Part shown: one piece after another, positions 19,656 through 30,948 of the stretch
Numbering within the stretch: the stretch's first letter is position 1
Layout of the letters: every line of letters begins with the position of its first letter
Origin: Sycon ciliatum
Taxonomy: Eukaryota; Porifera; Calcarea; Leucosolenida; Sycettidae
NCBI RefSeq assembly: GCF_964019385.1
Contig: NC_088645.1
Coordinates: 27,780,834 to 27,844,833 of the forward strand
Direction: 5' to 3'
Length of the DNA stretch: 64,000 nt
The notes under the pieces: generated by a model
Told to the model about the DNA's origin: nothing
Databases searched by the model: none
The model's input: only the letters and a program-made list of their open reading frames with translations
Made by a program: the position numbers and the translations under genes

Positions 19656-22345
19656 GGATAGCTCCTTTAGTCTATGCAATAAAATAGTTGTTTTCTTCAC
19701 ACAGTACCGTAAAGTTTAAACAATATCCGGCCATGTTTGTACCGAACATTTTTTCGAAAGGTAATTTCTCAAATGTTGCCTTGAGTACGTTCTCAGCAAC
19801 ATAGCGGGCCAGTTTCAAATAATTGGACTGCAAACTTGCATCGCTGGTTGTTGCAGCTCCATCACAGGTCGTATCACGGGAAATTGAGTCCAGCTTCACT
19901 TCTAGGTTGGGTGACACGTGATGGGCATCACTTCCTGCATGCTGGTGCATGTGACTCAAGAGCTCTGGCTGGCAAGCAGTTTTAGACTGCAGGTGCAATA
20001 CAAGATTTTTCTGCGATGTGCTATGCATTGTGCATTGCATTTCTCGAGAGACACTTCACGCTATGTGAAAAAAAGAATTTCGCTCAATGTGGTATTGTGC
20101 ATCATGCAGTGCAACTTTCCCACAAAACTGGACTCAAAGCACCTTATAGCTAGCTGTGGTTCACAGCAAAGATTTTCCTATTTGCGACTCTTGGTTTAAT
20201 GGGTGCAGTAGCATGCATGTGCCTGGTGATATTGTTGCAATGGATCATAGTGAGGGCGTAGCAGTACTTGTGCACTGATAGTTGGTAATGGCATGAGTAC
20301 ATAACCAAGAGTGGGCAATTCGATGATCCCTCTGCCCACGGCAGAAAGTTTCATCACTTCGGTTTTTGTGGGCCATTGGGCTCATTAATACCATCATGCG
20401 TAGCCAGAGATCAAAACTTGTACATCACAGCTACGGTAGTTGAAGCAGAACAATGAACTGTGGATCCATGCCTACTGAACCTGATGAAACACTCTATCTA
20501 CATGGCACATGTAGAAATATATGCGCGCTTGCTCATAATCATTGGATTTCGAAGCCGATCGTACATTATGTTAGTAGTTGCACATTCTTGGCAGTTATGT
20601 AGTTTGATAATAACGTTACGATAGATTATCAATACTGGTGGAAACGTTATGCTGGCTGCATATTTTGTACCCGGTGTGCCATGACCAGGCATGCTAGTTC
20701 ATCGGATATTAGCAAGTTTGCCTGCCTGCTGGGTGTTGTATCTTAGCTTCACTGTACTACAAATACGATAGGCTTAGTTTTCCTAAATTGCTTCTTTATA
20801 ACATCCAGTTTGTTTTGCTGCAATCTTTTCACGTGTTTTGCAGGATTGTAGCCAAGGGTGAATACCATTATCATGAGCGAAGGTCTCTGAGAACTGATGT
20901 CTGAAGGCTGGTCATGTTGGCCCAACGATGACTTTCATTGCCTGTATCCGCCACCTTCATACTGGAATGAACTGGAACATGTTCACTCTCTGTTTCTCAT
21001 GTGGAAGGACGGAACAGATTGTTTGTCTGTCTCTGTGGATCACCGAAGGCTGAACAGTACAGTTGGAAGAATATTGGATCTCACGAAGTGACTGAATCTG
21101 ATGCGGCTGACATGCATCTGCACAGCGCTTTCTTTCTGAGATTTGCTTCAAGGCAGGTTATTGTGTACAATTTTGTCCACAGTATTCCTATATTTGCCAA
21201 ACGTATTTCTCTGATAGTATTGTGACTACACACGCGCAATGATCTCTTCGTCATCAGTCTTTCGCAATGATGTGGCTCACTGACGACAGCATGCATAGCC
21301 ATAGATCAAATGAGCAGCTGAGGTAGTTGAATCAGAAGAATGAATCAATGCATCCTGAACCTGGTGTACTGCCTATATGCACCCTCAGTAGTATCTGTAA
21401 CGTGTTAACTATGAAGTATCAACATTGCTTCTCTTCTATGTGGGTGGTGTGAGTGAATGTCAGATGGTCTGTACTGCCATGGCCGAAGGTGTTCACTGGA
21501 AGATGTTGGGTTGGACCATTGTGCCCTCTTGCAATATGCTGTTGCAGCCTGAAGGCAATGAAAAAGTTCGAATGCTGATCTGCTTTCAAGCGTAGAATGT
21601 TACATTATGTGCATTACATATTTGCATAATTATGTTTTGTACTGGAGTGTGAATGTGCGGCAAGTGCATGCACATGTAAGTATATAGCACTGGAAACAGC
21701 CTAAGAGTTCACGTGGTGTGTGATAAGTACACTTTTGGAAAGTGCGTGCACAGTCGAATCATGTAATGTTAAAACAGCCTTCGTGCTCCTCCCTGAATGG
21801 CTGCACAAGTAGAAATCTCCGTCTTCCTTTGCTTCTTTTTGCTTGAGCTGGCATGGTGGTCGTAGAGTTGGAAATTGTTAAGTATGATAACAATCGTTGT
21901 TTGGTCTGGAGACAAGAATGCATTTGGATATTTGTCCCAGGACTGCATGGCTTCCCAAACTGCATGTTGAATGCCATAGATGATTATTGTTCGGTTCAAG
22001 AAAGGACTCGTGGGTCTGTCTGGCTATTGTGAGCTCTCGCTAGTCCATTTCCATAGCACTTGCTCTGGATTCACTCGCTGGAATATTCTCCAGAATAGAA
22101 CAAGAAGTTTAGAAAACCTACTGGTGATATTAGTATGTTATACTAGTTTCTCCGCACTGTACCGCGGCTTTTGTTATCACACACGTGCGGGTTATATAGT
22201 TTATCTACAATCCAGCATGATGTTCTTCCAAGAACGCCCCCGACCTAGGCCCTCGGAACGACGTTCTTTGGTGTGCAACATCACTTATAGTTCTAAATCT
22301 TAGAATTACCGATAAGCGCAGGATTTTAGTGATCACAGTTCCAAA
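19656..22345. other. Long stretch without a recognised gene
   Basis: A 122-aa minus frame (20040-19672) and several shorter ones do not resemble anything I know. About 20300-20480 and 21230-21400 look like a degenerate duplication (shared GCATAGCCA.AGATCAAA, AGGTAGTTGAA.CAGAA). The sequence at 22322-22425 contains two copies of CATTGCACTCCACCTTTGGG. Confidence 0.4.
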
Positions 22346-22529
22346 TGCATGTCATTGCACTCCACCTTTGGGACTTATTAAACAGGTCATTGCACTCCAC
22401 CTTTGGGATTTATTAAGACCTGCATGCATGCCAAAGCTTGTCATAAAAGAAGAGCAGACTTAAATAGGCATCTTGTACGCATGATTTCTAACATGTAACA
22501 TCCCTGCCGAAGAGTGTTCTTCCATACTA

Positions 22530-22776
22530 CAGTAGAGTCGAGCGTCCAAGAACGTTGTGTCCAAGAGGTTAGCCTTGGGTGTTCTTATTTTTCAGCCATC
22601 CGGCTGCGCTCTTGTAGCATGTTCTTAGAAACAATCATGTTAGGATCATAATTATGTATCCCGAAAGCTACCGGAAAACCAACACCGCCATTCTTTTAAA
22701 CTTAAGGCGGTGGTGTTCTTAGCATTTCAGGCTGGACATTCTTGGGCAACACGTTCTTCGGCGCCTGACTCTACTG
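22530..22776. mobile_element. TA-type MITE, TIR CAGTAGAGTC
   Basis: 247 bp, TIRs of about 40 bp with roughly three quarters identity (CAGTAGAGTCGAGCGTCCAA at left), TA at 22528-29 and 22777-78. CAG ends suggest Tigger/pogo. Confidence 0.8.
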
Positions 22777-22811
22777 TAGTACTGTACATGAAATACAGCT
22801 GCTACAACTGT

Positions 22812-23045
22812 AGTAATATAGAATGCTGATTATCCGAATGATTGATTGTCCGAACTGCTCAGGCTGCATGGCAGCAGGCTGTCATCAACATGCATCCCAT
22901 GATAATTTCGAGGAGCTGGAGTGTGTGCCAAAAAGAATGAGAAATGAAAGTATGCATGAGGAAATGAGTATGTTTTAGATGAGTGTTTTCCCACGCCCTT
23001 ATCCGAACATACATGCACTCGATCGCCATAACCCCTGGCACACAG
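22812..23045. repeat. Diverged relative of the 17987 MITE
   Basis: Shares AGAATGC..AT.ATCCGAA, GAGGAGCTGGAGTGTGT, GAGAA.TGA.A and TTATCCGAA with 17987-18217, but its outer ends are worn. Confidence 0.6.
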
Positions 23046-23448
23046 CACACAGCATCAGAACCTGACAGAGTATGATATAGGTATGTCACAAGTACTCCCA
23101 GGTCCCGAAGCTTTCGTCTCAACAAAGGATCATAATCGACGACTTGTAATGAACTACATTTTGGTGGTATAAAACCGTACTTGTATACGAATGAGTTTAA
23201 AAGCATGAGAACTATCCACAGCAGACATTCTCACTGTTCGGAGTTGCCAAAAAAGTGGTGCATGTACAAATCAGGGATGGGTACAATACAGTGTACCAAC
23301 ATCTGAGGTGAGTCATCAGGAAAGTGAATGTCGTCCACTCTATAAAATGGGGTCCCTCAAGAAAGATGGGATTTTGCAGCCATGGACGTTTCCAGCCAGG
23401 TGACTGTATATACAGTGATCTAAGTTATGCAAAGCTTGACATGAATGA

Positions 23449-23872
23449 TTGGCTGGACACGTCGAAGAGAAGGAAGAGAGAAGCAGACCAACCTTACACC
23501 AGCTGAGTGTAGTGGCCCAAAACAACAAACTAATTCTGTGTGGCCTTAGAGGAGCTGGGCAAGATGTGTACAGTGAATTAAACAATACAGTAAACGTGGG
23601 AGAAGAAGTGACAAGACTGAGTATGATACACTGTGCCAGCACAGTGCACATACTAGTGCAACTGTTGGTGTAGTTACAGTTAGCCCACACAAGCAGGTCA
23701 CTCGATTGTAGATACACAGAGCGCATTCTACATCATACAAAACATGTTGAGCTCAGCAGCAGTGGCTGGCATTTACTGACATGCACCAATGCCAATGCGC
23801 GGCTTGAGCAAATATTACAAGCCTCAGAACACCCATACGCCATTTTAGAGACAGAACAAGGCGATGAGTAAG
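23449..23872 (+). pseudogene. Unrecognised reading frame with one internal stop
   Basis: One frame runs VEEKEERSRPTLHQLSVVAQ, NNKLILCGLRGAGQDVYSEL, an in-frame TAG at 23671, then RYTERILHHTKHVELSSS, GWHLLTCTNANARLEQILQA and PYAILETEQGDE before a stop at 23872. Composition is protein-like over about 140 codons despite the stop. It could be a decayed terminal exon or part of an unknown transposon gene. No domain recognised. Confidence 0.35.
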
Positions 23873-24657
23873 CACCAAAGGATTATATGAATAGCGGCCA
23901 GGCAATAATTCAGACCACTGCTGCTAATCAAGGACTAGTTCCTAGTACTAGTATGTTGTCAGTGTACCCTGAAACGATGCAATCACAGCGAACGTGATAC
24001 ATGCACATCATGTTGCCTGGTTCTTGGTCAAAAGTTGTATCCTCAATGCTTGAGGTTTGTGGGGTCCCTCCAGCTTCTCAGAGTCCTGCACAAAAAAGAT
24101 AAAAGCAAGTGCAGGTAGAATAATAGTAAGCTCACATAAAACCTCTTCGTCTTGCTAACAAATTTCGTGATTAAATCCACAGCATGGGAACGAAGCTACA
24201 GGAAAAAAGTTCAACCATAATAATGCAAAAAGGCAACTTTAGCTAATCATATTTTTGGCAGCAACACTATACTGTTTGTATAGGAGAGTTGGCTTGGTGC
24301 ATTCATGCCAAATGAACTCCCTATAGTATTGTATTACTGTACTTCATCATTTTACTTGAGCATTCATTCCCAGTAGCCCTAATGTCTTCTAACAGAGTGC
24401 GCAAGGTACTGCATATTCGGTGCATATTTTATTTTCGGCTAATATCGGCCTGTGCATTTTTAATTCGGAAAGTGGTGGACATCACGCAACTGAATTGTAA
24501 ATAAAAGGAGGTTTGTCAACTGACAACCGCATACTTTTTCGACATCACTAATAAAAGAATTTTGCGTCCAGCGCATGCGCCAGGAGTGAATAGCAACTGA
24601 ATAGAGCGGTTGTCATTTATTTACTAGAGGAAACGCAAAAGGTAACAAGATTACGTA
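23873..24657. other. No recognised feature
   Basis: AT-rich, no long frame, repeat or hairpin seen. Confidence 0.4.
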
Positions 24658-24822
24658 ACCAAAGGTGAGAAGGCACTGAACGAACTGTCAACCTACGAAT
24701 ACAACCTCAGTGCAACAACGTGCTCTTTCTGCTTACACAAGCAGAAAGAGAAAGAGCATGTTGTTGCACTGAGGTTGTATTCGTAGGTTGACACTTCGTT
24801 CAGTGCCTTCTCCCCTTTTAGG
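24658..24822. repeat. Foldback hairpin, arms about 78 bp, 4-bp loop
   Basis: Arms run from AAAGG.GAGAAGGCACTGAA inward to GCAGAAAGAG and back, with loop ACAC near 24737-24740. Small indels only, so the arms are close in age. Confidence 0.9.
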
Positions 24823-25245
24823 TACTGGGCATTTGTAGCCTAAAATTTGTTTCGCAAGGTTCAATGTGACAGTGTATACAGGCATCAGCAGTACAGGCTG
24901 AAATTTCAATGTGGCCGAGATGTGTTTTTGCCCTGGGGAGACTGCAATTTAAAAGCGTCGAAAATTTGCATACTTTACAACACAGTACTGAGCATGCGGT
25001 GAGCTGATGATGAAATGAATTGGAGGTACTAATAATGCTAAGGGATTCGGGGGCGCATCAAAGGGGTCAGCACCAAAAAATGGGATAGATTTGTGCCCAG
25101 TTCGGGTATGTATATTGGGTATAGAACGGAAATTATTGGCTAAGCCTCGGGCGACTCCTACCAGTATTGCCACCAATGGCCCATGGCTACTGACCTCTGT
25201 GATAGAAATGAGACGTGTATGTGAAACCAAAATATGGCTTTTCAA

Positions 25246-25506
25246 GATGTACTGTAAGACATGCTGTTATAACGAGTCGCAAATTTAGCGATTGTCCAAA
25301 ATTCATAGGTTAACGAGAAGATATGTTAACAATCTTGCAGTATTCTGCCATATCCACACACAGCATATATGAAGCAGTACGGCCTCAACGGATCTATTAT
25401 AACGAAGAAATGTCATCCGTTAAAACGTTAGATTTGCTTCCTCGTTATAATTATAATATATACTGTAAGACATGATTGTATATTATAAAATCATGTCTTA
25501 CAGTAT
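25246..25506. mobile_element. MITE (TTATAACGAG ends) beside a short palindrome
   Basis: About 25267-25450 has TIRs starting TTATAACGAG with similarity for 24 bp (TA-type). It is bracketed by ACTGTAAGACATG at 25250 and 25462. The second copy forms a palindrome with TCATGTCTTACAGT (25461-25505). Confidence 0.65.
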
Positions 25507-26558
25507 GTGCATTTTGTGAAGATCTGATGTAAGTCATTAGGGACACCTTGTTGGGTCTTGCCAACATTCAATTATTATGATGTTCATATCTATGCAATAA
25601 CGTTAATGGAATTATCAGCAAGAATCAATAACCCCAAGAGTATGCAGCTTTGCACATGGAGTCTGCCACAACACGTTAACCAAAGTACATGAACCTAGAC
25701 ACGAGCTGAGGAATCAGCTGAGCTGCTGCATCATTTATGATCTGCTATAGTTTCCAGTCTCCATGGAGGTTTTTCTTGGAGACGTCGAATCTACAGTATT
25801 AGGTGTGAAACTGTTGTACTAAACCGCAGGAGATAGACTCTATTCAGCTCGGACAACATTTCACAAGCACGCCGATCAAAGCTTGCTACACTCCCGTTTA
25901 GTCAACTTAACGGCCCAAATAATGCTTGGGTCATGATCTCATCCCTGTTGGTCTTTCAAGGGTGCCTGACAATGGTTGTTAGTGCACAGCACCAGCCGGG
26001 CAAAATGACAAGATCAGAGACATAGATCTTCCTAGTTCAATTGCTGAAACGTGACTTGTGCAAACGTTATGTAGCAAAAGGAACTGTACTATGGCACTAC
26101 ACGCCATTCACAATAATCAAAAATGCCCACTTGACAAAACAGAATTTCATCAACGGAGTCCCGGGATTTTTTCTTCTGTACATATGCATTATGGAGTCAT
26201 AGCATAAGGGAGACGGCACGGTAGACTTTCAGCCTAAATCATAACGAGGGCCAGCTGGGCAGCTCAAAAGAGAGCTCTATGCACTATTGGCAGAGTGGCA
26301 TACATGAATAGAGAGTGACCACCCAGTGCATGAAGCTTTTCGTGTCACCCTAGAAAATTTCAAAAATTAATAATGTGGGTTCAACCCTGGGCTGCCAGTG
26401 ACAGTTGCCCTAACTGCCTTAGGGGCAAGTGCCATACATACATGCTCGCATATAGCATCGCTTGACTGACCCATGCTTGGGGCCAGTGAGTCAAGTCCGC
26501 AATCACGAGTTGCATAAACCACAGATCATGTAGAATCTCCATGGATCCAATCTGTGTA
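25507..26558. other. No recognised gene
   Basis: Only a B-box-like GGGTTCAACCC at 26379 was noted. Confidence 0.4.
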
Positions 26559-26773
26559 CTGTAAAAGCAGACATTTTCGGTGGTATAATATTTTCGGAAT
26601 TCTCCAAAATCGGCGATTCGGTGGAGGGAAATTTTCGGTAATACCCGCTTTCCAGGTAAGGGTGCTAGTACCACTAAGTAGTACCGAAAAAGGTCGGTGC
26701 ATTTTTTCGGTAAAAATTGTCGGCACCGAAGTTACCGAAAATAAAACACCACTGAAAATTTCCGCTTTTACAG
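26559..26773. mobile_element. TA-type MITE, TIR CTGTAAAAGC
   Basis: 215 bp; TIRs of about 39 bp (CTGTAAAAGCAGACATTTTC at left) differ at a few positions; TA at 26557-58 and 26774-75. Mariner-type target, noncoding. Confidence 0.85.
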
Positions 26774-26775
26774 TA

Positions 26776-27384
26776 CATCATTTTGGGTATCATGATCTCG
26801 TGTTGTTTCCTTGGGTGCTACGACTCCCTGACATCCATGGAACGGTATGAATTGGGCGATTTCAGCCAATCAGTAGACGTTCTGAGAGGGGTATATTCAA
26901 CGATACACCCCGCTCAGTTCACAAGGGTCGCGCCAAGAGTGAATATTGGAAGGAGTCTTGGGAAAGTGCCCTGGGAGAAATGGATTGCACCATTCTATAC
27001 ATGTACTGCACTCCCCATAATTTCCTCGTGCTATGTCCTCAGGAAAATATTTAACGTATACCCTTCATATACTCATAGAATAATCCAAACGTATCTGCAG
27101 TCAACCACGGGTATAACAACCCACGGATAGTGAGACTATCTTCAGACCTAGTAACAATATAGCCGTATATTTTCAACCCCGTGAATGACGACAACTCCCA
27201 AATACCAACACTTTTCTCATGCCCGATCAAGGGTCGTTCGTTACTGGCAAAGTTAGCTGGATATCATGTCATGTAGTCCTTATTACTTCAGGCAGGGACA
27301 ATGAAATACCCCCCCCCCACCCCGCCCCTTTCCTGCAGAGGGAACAGTGCTGTGTCCAGGTCCGCATGCAGCATGGAGGTGCTA
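26776..27384. other. No recognised gene
   Basis: A 115-aa plus frame (26783-27130) is not recognised. C run at 27311-27320. Confidence 0.35.
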
Positions 27385-27715
27385 GTAAGTCACTGGCATT
27401 ATTTTCTCTTGTGGATCGATGTACAGTGCGTGACAATGCTTCCATAACGTTAGTGGTGGTGGTGGTGGCGGGAGCATACTGCACTGCAGGGCATTACAGC
27501 ACTGGCATACTATTATTTTCTCTTGCAGACGTGCCGTGCACGACAATGCTTCTATAGTGGTGGTCACGGTGATGGTAGTGGTGGCGGTGTGGTGGTGGTG
27601 GCGGTGGTGGTGGCGGTGGTGGTGGTGGTGGTGCTGCTGCTGCTGGTAGTGGTGGCGGCGGTGGTAGTTGCGGTGGTGGGAGCATTCTGCACTGCAGGGC
27701 ATTAAAGCAAGCTCG
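27385..27715. repeat. Duplicated unit with GGT/GTG trinucleotide tracts
   Basis: A unit ATTATTTTCTCTTG...CACTGCAGGGCATTA occurs twice, each containing a GTGGTGG tract (short in the first, about 140 bp in the second). Confidence 0.75.
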
Positions 27716-27717
27716 AT

Positions 27718-28410
27718 TGTGCATGCATGGTGGCGGTGGGAAAGAGGAGCCAAGGAAAGTGTGTACATATTTTTGTTGAAAGCACGAGAATTCAAAGAAA
27801 GCTGGCTGCTTCCTCTATTTCCATGATCGGCCAGCGCCTGCAGCACGAACAGTACATTGTATTACATGTATGTGCATAGACAGACAAATAAACACTAACC
27901 TGAGCATGGGTACTGCTTGTATTCGTGGTCAGGAAAGTGAAAGTACGAACGAAGGAGAAGAAGATTGTTGACCATGGCGAACAACTGCATATCCAGAGGG
28001 CACACGGCTTGCCAGAATGGGTCGGCTACATCTTCGCTAATTTTCTTTCCTAACAACATTCAGCTTCGAGGTCAAGGACGACGGCATTTTTGGAAAGAAA
28101 TTTCGAATTTTGGAGAAGAAGCTTGCTTTCGGAAAAATGTTCCTTTCACGCAAGGCAGCATGCCAGGTCAGGCGTGTGAACCAGGTGAACTGTGTCGGCA
28201 GATCCACGTTTACGTTCCAGGCCGACAGTTTTTTGACCAAGCCGTGAATTGAGCTCGCTCTGACTCCCCCGGCTACGAAGGAGTAATTTTACAACTCTTC
28301 AGGCCAGCTACAGGTCTCTGATGCAGAGCTGCAAGTGACGGATATCGGTCATTTGCAGCCACTACTAAGAGCCTCCTGGTCGTTGCAATCTGATACATAA
28401 CATACCTCCC
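27718..28410 (-). repeat. R2 repeat, copy 2 (inverted relative to copy 1)
   Basis: Reverse complement of 16380-17072 at high identity. The 95-aa frame (27965-28252 on +) is shared with copy 1. It runs into minisatellite sequence at its 28.4-kb side, as copy 1 does at its 16.38-kb side. Confidence 0.85.
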
Positions 28411-28578
28411 CATGCGGCGGTTGACCCGGCAGCCCGACATGGCAGTTGACCCGGCGGCCCGATATGGCAACTGACCCGGCGGTCTGATATGGCGGCTGAC
28501 CCAGCGGTCTGATATGGCGGCGGCGGCTAACCCAGCGGTTTGATATGACGGGTGACCCAGCGGTCTGATATGGCGGCT
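28411..28578. repeat. Minisatellite, about 27-bp unit, 6 units
   Basis: Repeats of GGC.G.TGACCC.GCGG and TCTGATATGGC. Confidence 0.8.
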
Positions 28579-28579
28579 A

Positions 28580-30025
28580 TGCGAGCAAATTCAGGGGCGG
28601 CGCCCCTTTGCACGTGTTGTGCGCGGCGGCATTGGTCAAGGCAGGGGCAGCGCGCCTCGCCTGGGTGGCGTTATGCCCGGCGCTGCGGCTATGTTTGCAA
28701 AACACAGGGCCGCTCCCCTTTGAGCTTTGTATGTTCACAGCTATGTTTGCAAAATTCAGGGGCAGCTCCTCTTGGGGCCTGGTACAGCTATGTTTGCAAA
28801 AAGCAGGGGCAACTCCCCTTATTATTATTATTATTATTATTATTAAATAATAATAATAATAAGGGGAGTTGAAAAATTTTATTAAATTTTTAATAGCCCT
28901 TCGAGCCTTGTATGTAATCGTTTACAGTGATGCTTGCAGAAAGCAGAGGCAGCTCCCCTTAGTGCGTGGTATGTTTACAGCTATGTTTGCGAAGAAGAAG
29001 AAAAGGAAGAATTAAAGGTCTCTTGGAGCTGGGTATGTTTACGGCCACGTTTGCAAAATGCAGGGGTAGCTCCCCTTGGATCTTTAGCTAGTTTACAGCT
29101 GTGCGGACAAAATGCAGGGGCAGCACTCCTTGAAACTTTGGATGTTTACCACTATGTTGGCTAAATGCAGGGGCAGTTCCCCTTGGGGCTTTGGATGTTT
29201 ACAGCCAGGTTTGCAAAATGCAGGGCAGCTCCCTCTGATCTTCCTAGGTTTCCTGCTAGGTATGCAAAACGCAGGGGTAGCTCCCCTTTGGAGCTTTGGA
29301 TGTTTACAGCTATGCTTCCAAACTGCAGGGGCAGCTCCCCTTGGAGCTTTGGAAGTAATTAGTTGGATGTTTACAGGTATGGTCGCAAAACGCAGGGGCA
29401 GCTCGTCTGGGAGCTTTGGATGTTTGCAGCTATGCTTGCAAACTGCAAGGGCAGCTCCCCTTGGAGCTTTGGAAGTTGGATGTTTACAGGTATGGTCGCA
29501 AAATGCATTGGCAGCTCCCCTGGGAGCTTTGGATGTTTACAGCTATGTTTGCAAATGCAGGGTCAGCCCCCCCCCCTTGGAGCCTTGGATGCTTACAACT
29601 ATATTTGCAAAATGCAGGGACGGCTTCCCTTTAAGATTTTGTTGGTTTACAGCTAGGTTTTCAAAACGCAGGGGTAGCTCCCCTGGGAGCATTGGATGTT
29701 TATTAGTTTGCTTGCAAAATGCAGGTGCAGCTCCCCTTGGAGCCTTGGAAGTTTACAGCTATGTTTGCAAAATGCAGGGGCAGCTCCCCTTGGAGCATTG
29801 GATGTTTACAGCTATGCTTGCAAAATGCAGGGGCATTTCCCCTTGGAGCTTTGTATATTTACAGCTAGGCTTGCAAAATGCAGGGGCAGCTCCCCTTGGA
29901 GCTTTGTATATTTACCGCTAGGCTTGCAAAATGCAGGGACATTTCCCCTTGGAGCTTTGTATATTTACAGCTAGGCTTGCAAAACGCAGGGGCAGCTCTC
30001 CCTCGGAGCGTGGTTTGTTTGCAGC
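28580..30025. repeat. 53-bp minisatellite, about 27 units
   Basis: Unit: TTTGCAAAATGCAGGGGCAG, CTCCCCTTGGAGC, then .TTGGATGTTTACAGCTATG. The centre GGGGCAGCTCCCC is self-complementary, so each unit can form a short hairpin. Because 53 is not a multiple of three, all frames stay open and give spurious repeated peptides. Later units vary (CATTTCCCC, TATATTTACAGC). Adjacent to R2. Confidence 0.95.
28808..28872. repeat. Palindrome around (ATT)n inside the minisatellite
   Basis: CAACTCCCCTT, then (ATT)n, then (AAT)n and AAGGGGAGTTG form a near-perfect palindrome of about 64 bp between two minisatellite units. Confidence 0.9.
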
Positions 30026-30311
30026 TGAGATGGGGAGTGCAACCGAAGATCTCCTTTCGAGCTTGCTTGTTCGCATTTGCTTATTAGCACCGTAGCTCGG
30101 GCACCCTGCCGGTCCTGACTGGCCTCTAGCGCATACTCCCGGCCCCGGCCACACTTATTGCCTGTTGCAGGATAGGGGCCTCACCACATATTTTTTGGAC
30201 GATCGGCGGGCGAGAAGCCGTCATCGACCTAAGAGGCAAAATACAGGAATAACTGAGAAACTAATAATTGTATACAACACGACAACCCTTTTCATTAATT
30301 TTTATATTCTC

Positions 30312-30826
30312 AGGACATCATTCTGAACATAATAACTTCTTCCATGGGTCTTCAATCACCACGGAGGGCGAGAATATATCTAAGTCATGCAGTTTACGGG
30401 AGGTGCGAGCTGTCATGGATATAGAGGCTGATATTGTGCCAGCGTGAGGGCAGAGACAGAAAGAAGACACTGATTTCTTGAATAACCCACCTACATATAA
30501 TCGAATCCACAGGGAGCGCTCGTACTTTGATCCATCAGGACGCGAAGAATCTTCAAAGCACTCTCAAACACGGAGTTTTACAGTGGGCAGCCAATTTCAC
30601 AGCCATTATGAAGACCCTCGACGACTACAGGAGATTTGTAGAGGAAATAACAAGGAGTAAAGAGTGACAACAATCGCTTGAAGAAAAAGCAAAGAAAAAC
30701 TGCTCTCTCTCCAGTCATTTAGATGCTGTTGCCCTTGACAACTGGTTCCACCCAGAGGACGCGACTTTTGTTTGTCCCCAGTGCTCTCCGTTGCTATGCG
30801 TATCGAAGGGGCCGTGACGTCACACT
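30312..30826 (+). repeat. S1 repeat, copy 0 (possible coding fragment)
   Basis: Starts at an acceptor-like TTATATTCTCAG. Matches 33181-33690 and 40247-40770. One frame reads IHQDAKNLQSTLKHGVLQWA, ANFTAIMKTLDDYRRFVEEI, TRSKE, a stop, then QQSLEEKAKK and ATFVCPQCSPLLCVSKGP; the stop is an Arg codon in copy B. This looks like eroded protein sequence with a C..C motif. Not recognised. Confidence 0.55.
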
Positions 30827-30948
30827 TAACAGCCCCATGGGGCTGTTAAGTGATGACGTCACAGTTCCTTCGATACGCATAACAACGATCCCACTGGGTA
30901 CAAACAAAAGTAGCGTCGTCTCCACCCACCCAGTTGTCAGTGGCAACA
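30727..30948. repeat. Foldback hairpin, arms about 105 bp
   Basis: The end of S1 copy 0 is repeated in inverted order around ACAGCCCCATGGGGCTGT at 30827-30844. The other two S1 copies have no such inversion. Confidence 0.9.

Noticed and set aside
29112..29921. 269-aa frame with repeated LQNAGAAPLGAL
   Set aside because: The 53-bp unit has no stop in any plus frame, so the frame is open by repetition; unit variation shows no coding pattern.
28580..30025. CRISPR-like array
   Set aside because: Repeats are contiguous 53-bp tandem units without unique spacers, in eukaryotic context.
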